Shown here piece by piece: positions 1-7,161 of a stretch of DNA of 64,000 bases; the first letter of the stretch is position 1, and every line of letters begins with the position of its first letter. The position numbers were made by a program, and so were the translations under genes. Where the stretch lies: positions 124,001-188,000 of the forward strand of contig NZ_JAERRF010000015.1 in the NCBI RefSeq assembly GCF_016741875.1, given 5' to 3'. The stretch is from Streptomyces coffeae (GTDB lineage Bacteria; Actinomycetota; Actinomycetes; Streptomycetales; Streptomycetaceae). The notes below the pieces were generated by a model. The model did no database searches and was not told where the DNA came from. It saw only the letters and a list, made by a program, of their open reading frames with translations.

Positions 1-665
1 CCGTCGAGGTACTCCTCGACCACCAGCGCCGCGCCGGGCCGCCGTTCGCGTATGGCGCGGCACTGCGCGACCAGTTCCGCCGCGTCCGCGACGAGTACGA
101 CGTCTTCGCTGGCCACGCCCTCGCGCGGTTTGAGGACACAGGGGTAGGGCGCGTCGAGCCCGGTGAGGGCGGACGGGTCCTGTCCGGTGCCGAGTTCGGT
201 GGACCAGACGGTGTCGGCGTCGGCCGCGGCGAGGGCGCGGCGCAGTTCGGCCTTGTTCTTGGTGCGCAGCGTGGCGCGCCAGTCCTTGCCGGGGAGGCCG
301 AAGTAGTCGGCGGCGAGGGCGGCTTGGGCCTGGAGGTGGTCGCTGTTGGTGAAGATCGCCCGGGGCCGCTGTCCGGTGGCGGCGATATGGCTGATGACCT
401 CGCGGAAGTCCCGTATGTCGCAGTGCTCGAGGGCGAGTTCGGGCAGGGGTGCGGTACCGGCCGCCCGGAGGCGCGCGTAGGCCCGTTCATGCGCCTCGGG
501 CTGGTCGGTGAGCAGGGTGACCGCGAGCCCCAGTCTCGCCGCCGCCGGGAGGAATCCCTCGGTGACGGAGTCGGTGGGGTTGACGGCGAGGAGATGGAGC
601 CGGCCGGGCCGCCGGGCAGGGGAGAAGGACGGCCGTGGTGCCGCCTCGGGATCATGCTCGTTCAC
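1..665 (-). CDS. ATP-grasp-type ligase, C-terminal part outside window
   Basis: Reading leftward from a GTG at 665 the frame is open to the window edge (about 221 residues). The visible part has an N-terminal preATP-grasp-like region (residues ~22-120, with LHLLAVNP and IFTNSDHLQAQAALA) followed by the typical start of an ATP-grasp fold: TKNKAELRRAL, then PCVLKPREGVASEDV and VVEEYLDG, the two strands that clamp ATP. Such enzymes join a carboxylate to an amine or thiol. I cannot name the substrate. A near-consensus iron box lies only 10 bases upstream, so the gene is probably derepressed in iron starvation and may belong to siderophore or metallophore biosynthesis continuing to the left of the window. 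There is almost no room for a Shine-Dalgarno, so translation may be leaderless. Family call is fairly sure; the role is inference. Confidence 0.75.
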   Translation of the reverse strand, partial: MNEHDPEAAPRPSFSPARRPGRLHLLAVNPTDSVTEGFLPAAARLGLAVTLLTDQPEAHERAYARLRAAGTAPLPELALEHCDIRDFREVISHIAATGQRPRAIFTNSDHLQAQAALAADYFGLPGKDWRATLRTKNKAELRRALAAADADTVWSTELGTGQDPSALTGLDAPYPCVLKPREGVASEDVVLVADAAELVAQCRAIRERRPGAALVVEEYLD

Positions 666-674
666 GGCCCGAGA

Positions 675-693
675 TTAGGTTAGGCATGCCTAA
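675..693. promoter_or_regulatory. Iron box (DmdR/IdeR-type operator)
   Basis: The sequence TTAGGTTAGGCATGCCTAA matches the established actinobacterial iron box (TTAGGTTAGGCTCACCTAA) at 16 of 19 positions and keeps both TTAGG/CCTAA arms. It sits between the carboxyltransferase gene and the ATP-grasp gene, 10 bases before the latter's GTG. Fe(II)-loaded DmdR1 bound here would block the ATP-grasp gene's promoter or start. Confidence 0.85.
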
Positions 694-741
694 GACTGCC
701 AATTCACCGGGTCGGTCTGCCTGTTTGGTCCTGATTCGCCG

Positions 742-2499
742 TCAACCCGATACCCCGATACGGCGGTGCCGGGCCCGGCGCGCGGCCAGTCGCTCGTCCT
801 GGTCCCGCGCCCGGAGGGCGGCGAGTTCGGCACCGAGGATACGGCCGAGCCGGTCGAGGAAGATCTCCGGGCGCCCCTCTTCGGCGTCGGACTCGTCCAC
901 GATCCGGTCGACGATGCCCTGGGCGAACAGATCGGCGGAGCGTACGCCCTGGCGTCCGGCGACCTCGTACGCCCGCTCGGTGGTCCGGTGGAGGATCGCG
1001 GAGGCGCCCTCGGGCGGCAACGGTGACAGCCAGGCGTGGCGCGCCGCCACGACCCGGTCGGCGGGCAGCAGCGCGAGCGCGGCGCCCCCCGCGCCCTGGC
1101 CGAGCAGCAGACACAGGGTGGGCGCGGGCAGGGTCACCATATCGGCGAGGCAGCGGGCGATCTCCCCGGCGAGCCCGCCCTCCTCGGCGGCGCGGTTGAG
1201 CGCCGCGCCCGCGGTGTCGATGACGGTGAGCAGCGGAAGCCCCAGCTCGGCGGCGATCCGCATACCGCGCCGGGCGGTCCGCAGCCCCGCGGGGCCGAGC
1301 GGCTGCCCCTCCCCCGGCCCGTCGCCGGTCTCGCCCTCGCGCGCGCTGCGGCGGTTGTGCCCGAGCACCACACAGGGCGTGCCGCCGACGCGCGCGAGGG
1401 CGAGCAGCAGCCCGGGATCGTGCTCACCGGCGCCGGTGCCGCTGAGTGGAGTCACGTCCTCGGCGGCGATACGCAGCAGATCCCGCACCCCGGGGCGGTC
1501 GGGCCGCCGGGAGGCCCGTATCGACTCCTCGGCGGAGGGCACCGCGCCGGACCCGAGGGCAGGGCCCTCGGGCGCCCCGGCCGTTGACTGCGGCCCGGAC
1601 CCGGGCGTCGCCTCCGGCCCGGCGGACCGGGATCCTTCGGGCCCGGAACCCTTGGGCACGGGCCGAGCACCAACAGGCCCCGCCCCGGGCGCGGCGCCCG
1701 TCCCGCCCGCCGACGCGGAGCCCGCCGCCCGCCCGGCGCCCTCGGGGGCGGGGTCTCCGCACAGGACGCGCAGAACCTGCGCCGCCACCCCCGCCAGGCG
1801 GCTGGCGGGGAGCACGGCGTCGATCAGGCCGTGGTGCATCAGATGCTCGGCGACCTGGACGCCGGGCGGGAATTCCTCGCCGTAGAGCGCCTCGTGCACG
1901 CGCGGCCCCATGAAGCCGATGAGGGCGCCCGGCTCGGCGGCGGTGACATGGCCCAGGGAGCCCCAGGACGCGAGGACGCCGCCCGTCGTGGGGTGGCGCA
2001 GATGGACGAGGTAGGGCAGGCCCGCGGCTTTGTGGTCGGTTATCGCCGCCGCCACCTTCACCATTTGCAGGAACGCGACCGTGCCCTCCTGCATCCGGGT
2101 CCCGCCGGAGGCGGGGGCGGCGAGCAGCGGAAGCCGCTCCGCGGTGGCCCGCTCCACCGCCCGGACCAGGCGTTCTCCGGCGGCGACGCCGATCGACCCG
2201 GCGAGGAAGCGGAACTCGCACGCCACGAAGGCCACCCGGCGCCCGTCGAGCCGCCCCTCCCCCGTGATCACCGACTCGTCGAGCCCGGTGCGCTCACGCG
2301 CTCGTTCCAGGTCGGCACGGTAGACGGGGTCCTCGGTGATGATCTCGACCGGTTCGTCCCATGACCGCCAGGTGCCCGGCTCGAGGACGGCCTCGACCAG
2401 TTCCACGGCGGACCTGCGCGACACCGGCGTGGAGGAGGACGGAGCCGGCGTCCGTCCGGGACCAGCGGCGTCGTTCGTACGGGAGTTCGTTCCGGTCAT
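742..2499 (-). CDS. Fused acyl-CoA carboxylase carboxyltransferase (beta+alpha halves)
   Basis: 585 aa with two carboxyltransferase (crotonase-like) domains. The N-terminal half (residues ~25-225) resembles AccD/beta: GEGRLDGRRVAFVACEF, LLAAPASGGTRMQEG, HPTTGGVLASWGSLG, EPGALIGFMGPR. The C-terminal half (~335-585) resembles AccA/alpha: LPLLTVIDTAGA, LGQGAGGAALALLPADRV, WLSPLPPEGASAILHR. They are joined by a ~100-residue Ala/Gly/Pro-rich linker. The family moves CO2 from carboxybiotin to an acyl-CoA. No biotin carboxylase or biotin carrier gene is adjacent in the window. The zinc-finger region of canonical AccD is not evident. Start is ATG 2499. It may be co-transcribed with the ATP-grasp gene 76 bases downstream, though the iron box there suggests separate control. 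Confidence 0.8.
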   Translation of the reverse strand: MTGTNSRTNDAAGPGRTPAPSSSTPVSRRSAVELVEAVLEPGTWRSWDEPVEIITEDPVYRADLERARERTGLDESVITGEGRLDGRRVAFVACEFRFLAGSIGVAAGERLVRAVERATAERLPLLAAPASGGTRMQEGTVAFLQMVKVAAAITDHKAAGLPYLVHLRHPTTGGVLASWGSLGHVTAAEPGALIGFMGPRVHEALYGEEFPPGVQVAEHLMHHGLIDAVLPASRLAGVAAQVLRVLCGDPAPEGAGRAAGSASAGGTGAAPGAGPVGARPVPKGSGPEGSRSAGPEATPGSGPQSTAGAPEGPALGSGAVPSAEESIRASRRPDRPGVRDLLRIAAEDVTPLSGTGAGEHDPGLLLALARVGGTPCVVLGHNRRSAREGETGDGPGEGQPLGPAGLRTARRGMRIAAELGLPLLTVIDTAGAALNRAAEEGGLAGEIARCLADMVTLPAPTLCLLLGQGAGGAALALLPADRVVAARHAWLSPLPPEGASAILHRTTERAYEVAGRQGVRSADLFAQGIVDRIVDESDAEEGRPEIFLDRLGRILGAELAALRARDQDERLAARRARHRRIGVSG

Positions 2500-2647
2500 G
2501 TCGTCACCATCCCACGGACCCGGCTCTCCGCAATCACTCCATCATTCTCGGCATGCGCAGGCTCGCGCGCTCGGGATCAGCCGGGCGGGCCGACCACTCG
2601 GGGCAGACAGCGGACGGTCACACTCCGTTCTCATCGGGCGTCATTCT

Positions 2648-2664
2648 CAGCTCAGCCTGAGCTG
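2648..2664. promoter_or_regulatory. Small inverted repeat upstream of LPMO gene
   Basis: Arms CAGCTCA and TGAGCTG separated by GCC, in the 267-base gap between the carboxyltransferase and LPMO genes. A second hairpin (CGCCGC, 7-base loop, GCGGCG) follows at about 2674. Either could be an operator; nothing here matches the DasR dre consensus. Function not established. Confidence 0.3.
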
Positions 2665-2766
2665 CTCCTTAACGCCGCCATAAGTGCGGCGAACGGCCTG
2701 GTGGGCGTGGTTAGCGTGCTGCACGTCGCCCCCCGACACCCCCATCGGCAAAAGGAGTTCCCCACC

Positions 2767-3807
2767 ATGACCGCTCGTCGCCAGGCCGCACGGATCGCCG
2801 CGCTCGGTGTGGTGCCGCTCGCCCTCACCACGCTGAGCGCGGCCCCGGCCACCGCCCACGGTTCGATGCAGGACCCGGTCAGCCGGGTGTCGGCCTGTTA
2901 CGCCGAGGGACCGGAGAACCCGAGATCGGCGGCCTGCAAGGCGGCGGTGGCGGCCATGGGCACCCAGCCGCTGTACGACTGGAACGAGGTCAACATCGCC
3001 GACGCCGCCGGGAAGAGCAAACAGATCATCCCGGACGGAAAGCTGTGCAGCGCGGGCCGCGAGAAGTACAAGGGCCTGGATCTGCCGCGCGCCGAGTGGC
3101 CCGCCACGGCGATGAAGGCCGGGACCCACACCTTCACCTACCGGGCCACCGCCCCGCACAAGGGCAGCTTCGAGCTGTACATCACCAAGGACGGCTACAA
3201 CCCCACCAAGCGGCTGACCTGGTCCGACCTCGAGGCGAAGCCGTTCGCGAAGGTCACCGACCCGACGCTGAAGAACGGGAGTTACGTCTTCACGGGCACG
3301 GTGCCGAAGAAGTCCGGCCGCCATCTGATCTACAGCATCTGGCAGCGCTCGGACAGCCCGGAGGCGTTCTACACCTGCTCGGACGTGACCTTCGGCGGTG
3401 CGGCCGGGGCCGCCGGCGCCCCGAAGGAGTCGTCGGCCCCGGCCGCGCCGGCCCCGAAGGCGTCCGCGCCGAGCGACGCACAGATCGCCGAGGGCGCCGA
3501 GAAGTCGACCGTCGATCACCATGGACACGGCGACCACAAGCCGAAGGCGGCGGACGCCAAGCACACCCAGCACGGCCGGAAGGCCGCCGAGCACACCAAG
3601 AGGCCCGAGACCGGCAGCAACGTCGAGGCGAAGAACGCCAAGGCGCCCACCGCCATCAACAACAGCGGTGACCACCTCGCCCAGACCGGTGGGGACGACA
3701 ACACCACGACCCTCGCCATCGGCGGTGCCGCGGTCCTCGCGGCCGGGGCGGCGGTGCTGTTCACCGTGAACGGCCGCCGCAGGGCGGCGCGGCGCGGCCG
3801 CGGCTGA
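2767..3807 (+). CDS. Secreted AA10 lytic polysaccharide monooxygenase with LAXTG wall anchor
   Basis: 346 aa; ATG 2767 follows AAAAGGAG. The signal peptide ends ATA|H31, so His31 becomes the mature N-terminal residue, which together with a second His forms the copper 'histidine brace' of AA10 (chitin/cellulose-oxidising) enzymes. The catalytic domain spans ~31-223 (HGSMQDPVSR start, YNEV-like YDWNEVNI, GRHLIYSIWQRSDSPEAFYTCSDV end). Then comes an Ala/Pro linker, a His/Lys-rich stretch (HHGHGDHK) and a C-terminal sorting signal: LAQTG (304-308), hydrophobic segment, RRRAARR tail. LAXTG is the class E sortase motif used by Streptomyces chaplins. No separate carbohydrate-binding module is present, so wall anchoring may replace it. 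It oxidatively cleaves crystalline polysaccharide at the cell surface. Confidence 0.9.
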   Translation: MTARRQAARIAALGVVPLALTTLSAAPATAHGSMQDPVSRVSACYAEGPENPRSAACKAAVAAMGTQPLYDWNEVNIADAAGKSKQIIPDGKLCSAGREKYKGLDLPRAEWPATAMKAGTHTFTYRATAPHKGSFELYITKDGYNPTKRLTWSDLEAKPFAKVTDPTLKNGSYVFTGTVPKKSGRHLIYSIWQRSDSPEAFYTCSDVTFGGAAGAAGAPKESSAPAAPAPKASAPSDAQIAEGAEKSTVDHHGHGDHKPKAADAKHTQHGRKAAEHTKRPETGSNVEAKNAKAPTAINNSGDHLAQTGGDDNTTTLAIGGAAVLAAGAAVLFTVNGRRRAARRGRG

Positions 3808-3833
3808 CGCGGGCCGCAGGCCGGGTCACAGAC

Positions 3834-3882
3834 CGGAGCCGGCTCCGGGGGTTAATAGACCGCCCCCTCGGAGCCGACTCCT
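3834..3882. terminator. First hairpin of a tandem pair (imperfect)
   Basis: CGGAGCCGGCTCCGGGGG at 3834 pairs with CCCCCTCGGAGCCGACTCC at 3863-3881 with a few mismatches. It lies between the convergent LPMO and ohrR genes and is related in sequence to the next hairpin. Confidence 0.55.
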
Positions 3883-3911
3883 CCAGGTCCGTCCCCGCAA
3901 GGCGGGCGGAC

Positions 3912-3961
3912 CGGAGCCGGCTCCGAGGGGTTGCCGACCACACCCCTCGGAGCCGGCTCCG
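3912..3961. terminator. Perfect 20-bp inverted repeat, bidirectional terminator
   Basis: CGGAGCCGGCTCCGAGGGGT (3912-3931) is exactly reverse-complementary to 3942-3961, with a 10-base loop. Placed between convergent genes (LPMO rightward, ohrR leftward), it should stop transcription from both sides. Each arm itself contains the palindrome CGGAGCCGGCTCCG. Confidence 0.8.
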
Positions 3962-4012
3962 CCATGTCGTACCCGAGTCCGTACCCGACGCCCGTACGCG
4001 CCCGGCCGGCGC

Positions 4013-4495
4013 TCAGGCGCCCTCGTCCCCCTCCGCCTCCTCGGCGGCCAGCGCCGCGTCGAGCGCGGCCGTCAGCCGCTGGAGCCGCGTCCGCAGATCC
4101 ACCACCTCGTCGATGTCGAGTCCGCTGGCCTCGCCGATCTTCAGCGGGATGTCCTGCGCCTTCTCCCGTAGCGCCTCCCCCTCCGCCGTCAGCCGCACCG
4201 TCACCGAGCGCTCGTCCTGGGCGCTGCGCTCGCGCTGGACGAGACCGGCCGTCTGCATGCGCTTGAGCAGCGGCGAGAGGGTGCCGGAGTCCAGCCGCAG
4301 ATACTCCCCCAGCTTCTTGACCGGCATCTCCCCGTGCTCCCACAGCACCAGCATCGCCAGGTACTGGGGATAAGTCAGCTCCGTCTCGCGCAGTATCCGG
4401 CGGTAGACGCCGCCGAAGGCGCGCGAGGCGGCGTGCAGGGTGAAGCAGAGCTGGAGATCGAGCCGGAGGAGATCGGGGCGGGGCTGGTGTGACAT
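4013..4495 (-). CDS. ohrR: OhrR, organic-hydroperoxide-sensing MarR repressor
   Basis: 160 aa. ATG 4495 is chosen because GGAGGC sits just upstream; the longer open frame has no such signal. The N-terminus carries the OhrR signature LQLCFTLHAASRAF with the peroxide-sensing Cys17, then the winged helix (LTYPQYLAMLVLWEHGEM, LRLDSGTLSPLLKRM, beta-wing DERSVTVRLTAEG). In this family lipid or organic peroxides oxidise the Cys and release DNA, derepressing ohr. The divergent neighbour is exactly that target, and a 14-bp palindrome lies between them. A C-terminal acidic Glu/Ala tail is unremarkable. Confidence 0.93.
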   Translation of the reverse strand: MSHQPRPDLLRLDLQLCFTLHAASRAFGGVYRRILRETELTYPQYLAMLVLWEHGEMPVKKLGEYLRLDSGTLSPLLKRMQTAGLVQRERSAQDERSVTVRLTAEGEALREKAQDIPLKIGEASGLDIDEVVDLRTRLQRLTAALDAALAAEEAEGDEGA

Positions 4496-4513
4496 GCCTC
4501 CAGCGTACCCTTT

Positions 4514-4527
4514 AGTTGTGCACAACT
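4514..4527. promoter_or_regulatory. Probable OhrR operator
   Basis: AGTTGTGCACAACT, a perfect 14-bp palindrome, 19 bases from the ohrR start and 84 from the ohr start. The surrounding TTTAG...TTAA is AT-rich for this genome and probably overlaps the promoters. Position and symmetry fit an OhrR dimer site controlling both genes. Confidence 0.75.
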
Positions 4528-4610
4528 TAATCGTGTGCTGTACTTCCTCTCGGACGGAGGCGGGCGCACCGAGCGCCCACCCCGCACCGGACTCGAAAGG
4601 GATGGTCTCC

Positions 4611-5027
4611 ATGGATGCGCTCTACACCGCGGTCGCCACGGCCAATGGACGCGACGGCCGCGCCGTGAGCTCCGACGGCCAGATCGACTTGGCGCTGGCC
4701 ATGCCGCCCGTGCTCGGCGGCAGCGGCAAGGGCACCAACCCCGAGCAGCTGTTCGCCGCGGGCTACGCCGCCTGCTTCGCCAGCGCGCTCGGTCTCGTCG
4801 GCCGCCAGGCCGAGATCGACACCAAGGACATCTCGGTGACCGCCGAGGTCGGTATCGGCAAGGACGAGGCCGACGGCGGCTTCGGCCTCAAGGTGACGCT
4901 GCGCGTGGAGCTGCCCGCGGAGCTGGAGGGCGAGAAGGGCCGCGGTCTGGTCGAGCAGGCCCACCAGGTGTGCCCGTACTCGAAGGCGACCAGGGGCAAC
5001 ATCGCGGTCGAGCTGATCGCCGAATAA
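4611..5027 (+). CDS. ohr: Ohr, thiol-dependent organic hydroperoxide reductase
   Basis: 138 aa, the usual Ohr length. ATG 4611 is preferred over the in-frame ATG 4602 because GAAAGGG ends ten bases before it. OsmC/Ohr fold with the two catalytic cysteines: Cys55 (GYAACFASAL, peroxidatic) and Cys121 (HQVCPYSKATRGN, resolving). The family reduces organic peroxides using dihydrolipoamide-type thiols in the cytoplasm. Divergent from ohrR with a shared operator. Confidence 0.96.
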   Translation: MDALYTAVATANGRDGRAVSSDGQIDLALAMPPVLGGSGKGTNPEQLFAAGYAACFASALGLVGRQAEIDTKDISVTAEVGIGKDEADGGFGLKVTLRVELPAELEGEKGRGLVEQAHQVCPYSKATRGNIAVELIAE

Positions 5028-5074
5028 GCCGAACAGGCGGGACACGCCCGCACCGCGGCGACCGGCAACGGCGG

Positions 5075-5494
5075 CTATGCGGCGGGGGAAGCGGATTCGA
5101 GGTTCGCGGCCATACGGCTCAGCACCCGTACGGTCTCGGCGTACTGCTCGGCCGTCACCCCGTCCATCAGCCGCCGCCGGGTGTCGCCGACCCGCCCCGC
5201 CACCTCGGCCTGCCCCTCGGCGCCGAGGGGGGTGAGCACACACCGCACACCCTCCGCCTCGACCCAACCCCGCTCGCGGAGCGAGGCCAGGACCTCGTCG
5301 AGGGTGATCGCGCCCTCGCCCCAGAAGGGGAGCAGGGCGACAGAGAGCTCATCGGCCCGGCACGGGCCCGCCGTGAGCGAGTTCAGCACCTGCCAGTGGC
5401 GCCGGGTCAGCCCACTCCCCGCGAGGGTGCGCTCGAAGTCCGCACTGATCAGCGCGTCCAGGTGCTTGAGCCAGTATCCGATCGGTCTGTCCAT
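5075..5494 (-). CDS. MarR-family regulator
   Basis: 139 aa from ATG 5494 (MDRPIGYWLKHLD), a common start in this family; an in-frame ATG at 5515 would add seven residues. Winged-helix features: TRRHWQVLNSLTAG, ITLDEVLASLRERGWVEAEG, CVLTPLGAEGQAEVAGRV. Divergent from another MarR-type gene with a dyad-symmetric element between them, so each may repress both. Ligand unknown. Confidence 0.85.
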   Translation of the reverse strand: MDRPIGYWLKHLDALISADFERTLAGSGLTRRHWQVLNSLTAGPCRADELSVALLPFWGEGAITLDEVLASLRERGWVEAEGVRCVLTPLGAEGQAEVAGRVGDTRRRLMDGVTAEQYAETVRVLSRMAANLESASPAA

Positions 5495-5515
5495 GACTCC
5501 GCCTTCCCCCGTCAT

Positions 5516-5557
5516 GATGCATGTAAAATAGCAACTAGTTGTTAGTGATTATGCATC
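5516..5557. promoter_or_regulatory. Nested dyad operator between two divergent MarR genes
   Basis: A central palindrome CAACTAGTTG (5532-5541) is flanked at equal distance by GATGCAT (5516-5522) and its reverse complement ATGCATC (5551-5557); the inner and outer symmetries share one centre (5536.5). It covers nearly the whole 71-base gap, so a bound MarR dimer would shut both promoters. Confidence 0.65.
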
Positions 5558-5565
5558 GGGGAGCG

Positions 5566-6039
5566 ATGGACAACAACGGCGCACGGCACCTCGACGCCAT
5601 CGAGCGGGCGATGGTCGCCATCCGGCGGAGTCAGAGCAGACGGTCCCTGGCGCGCCTCGCCGACGGCAAGGGCAGTAAGGGCGGGGGCGGGGACGCGGCT
5701 TTCGATGTTCTCGACGCCATCGAGGCGGCGGAGCAGAGCGGGACCCCCGCGACCGTCTCGGACATCGCCGCCGCCCTGGCCGTCGACCAGCCCCGGGCGA
5801 GCAAGCTCGTCGCCGGGGCGGTCGACGCCGGGTTGGTACGGCGGGAGGCGGACCAGGCCGACGGGCGGCGCACCCTGCTCGTCAGAACCGAGGCAGGGCG
5901 CGCACTGACCGAGGAGGTCCGCCGCTTCCGGCGCTCCGTGTTCGCGGAGGCGATGGAGGAGTGGCCGGAGGCGGACCGGGCGGCGTTCGCACGACTGCTG
6001 ACCAACTTTGTGGACGCCCTCGGGAGACGTACCCGCTAG
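5566..6039 (+). CDS. MarR-family regulator
   Basis: 157 aa from ATG 5566, behind GGGGAG. An upstream in-frame ATG (5551) lies inside the palindromic operator. HTH: VSDIAAALAVDQPRASKLVAGAVDAGLVRREADQADGRR, wing LLVRTEAG. Its N-terminal helix (RHLDAIERAMVAIRRSQSRRSL) resembles other Streptomyces MarR proteins. No target gene other than the divergent partner is adjacent. Confidence 0.85.
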   Translation: MDNNGARHLDAIERAMVAIRRSQSRRSLARLADGKGSKGGGGDAAFDVLDAIEAAEQSGTPATVSDIAAALAVDQPRASKLVAGAVDAGLVRREADQADGRRTLLVRTEAGRALTEEVRRFRRSVFAEAMEEWPEADRAAFARLLTNFVDALGRRTR

Positions 6040-6072
6040 CCGCGTGAGCCGCCAACCGCTTTCTGTCAAGGG

Positions 6073-7011
6073 TCAGTCGTCCGACTCACAGGTCGTCGGA
6101 GTGGCGTGTTCTGGATCGAGGGCGTTGACGGCTTCGTGGAAGGCGAGGCCGTCGGTCAGCCCGATCGCGAGGTGCTCGGATATGTCGGTCCGGCACAGGT
6201 CCTGGAGCACCACGTTCTTGACGTCGGGGCCGGACAGGAACGCCGTGCTGTACGGCGTGGCGACCTCGTCGTACTTGGTCGCGATGACCGTGTAGTGCAC
6301 CCCGGGGACGGTGTCGCCGCCCTCGTTGAGGCGCTTGATGAAGTCCGAGCCGGCGACCTGGTCCATCAGCCCCGGCGCGGCCTTGGCGATCAGGTCACCG
6401 GCCCCCGGGAAGTAGTCGAGCAGCTTGGTCAGTCCGGACAGGGTGGTGCCGTGGTTGGTCGGGGCGAGGCCGACCAGGGCGTTCACCTTCGGCGCCCCGC
6501 CGAGGAACTTGAGGTAGTAGCGGGGCATCATGCCGCCCTGCGAATGGCCGACCATGTCGACCTTCTGGGCACCGGTGGCGGCGAGTACCCGGTCGACATA
6601 GGCGGACAGCTGCTCGGCGGACTTGTCGATCCGGTTGAGGCCGTGGAAGAAGGGCACGAGCGGCAACTGCCCGTAGTCGAGGGAGAAGACGCAGTACCCG
6701 CGCTTGACCAGGTTCGGGGCGAAGCCCAGCCAGTTGTCGATGGAGTTGCCCAGGGTGCCGTGCACCAGCACCACGGGGCGGGGATGTTGGGCCGACGGCT
6801 TGCAGGAGTAGTTGTTCCAGCCGCTGCTGACCGAGGCGTCCGCGCTCGCCGCCTCGGCCGCGGTGGGTACGGCCGTCATCGCGACCGTCAGCGCCAGGGC
6901 GGGCAGCAATCCGCGGGACGTGCGGGCTGACCTGCGGGCCTTCGGGGACTTCTGGGACCTGTGCGGCTTTTGGGACCTGCTGAAGCCAGGGATATGCCTC
7001 CAGGGCAGCAT
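6073..7011 (-). CDS. Secreted triacylglycerol lipase (alpha/beta hydrolase)
   Basis: 312 aa from ATG 7011, with GAGGAG 8 bases upstream. Long basic signal peptide (to about AEAASA, residue 57) then a lipase-class-2/LipA-type fold: VVLVHGT (oxyanion region, 81-86), GHSQGG with nucleophile Ser157, TKYDEVATPY with likely acid Asp248, and SEHLAIG with likely catalytic His280. Cys70/Cys107 and Cys273/Cys308 could form disulfides. Expected to hydrolyse lipid esters outside the cell. It stands alone; the polymerase operon ends 150 bases upstream on the same strand. Confidence 0.9.
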   Translation of the reverse strand: MLPWRHIPGFSRSQKPHRSQKSPKARRSARTSRGLLPALALTVAMTAVPTAAEAASADASVSSGWNNYSCKPSAQHPRPVVLVHGTLGNSIDNWLGFAPNLVKRGYCVFSLDYGQLPLVPFFHGLNRIDKSAEQLSAYVDRVLAATGAQKVDMVGHSQGGMMPRYYLKFLGGAPKVNALVGLAPTNHGTTLSGLTKLLDYFPGAGDLIAKAAPGLMDQVAGSDFIKRLNEGGDTVPGVHYTVIATKYDEVATPYSTAFLSGPDVKNVVLQDLCRTDISEHLAIGLTDGLAFHEAVNALDPEHATPTTCESDD

Positions 7012-7161
7012 CACATGAACTCCTCGCTGTGGGGGAGAGAGGGTTGCACTGACGGCGCGCCCTGCGATCCGGATCACACGTGGTGGTGCGCTGAGAAGAA
7101 ATTACGCGTGAGTAGCAAAGGCATCCAGCCATTGGCCGGTGAAGGAACGTCTACGCACTTT

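Noticed and set aside
2500..2766. A DasR-type (dre) site upstream of the LPMO gene, as expected for chitin genes
   Set aside because: No ACTGGTCTAGACCACT-like sequence is present; only unrelated inverted repeats.
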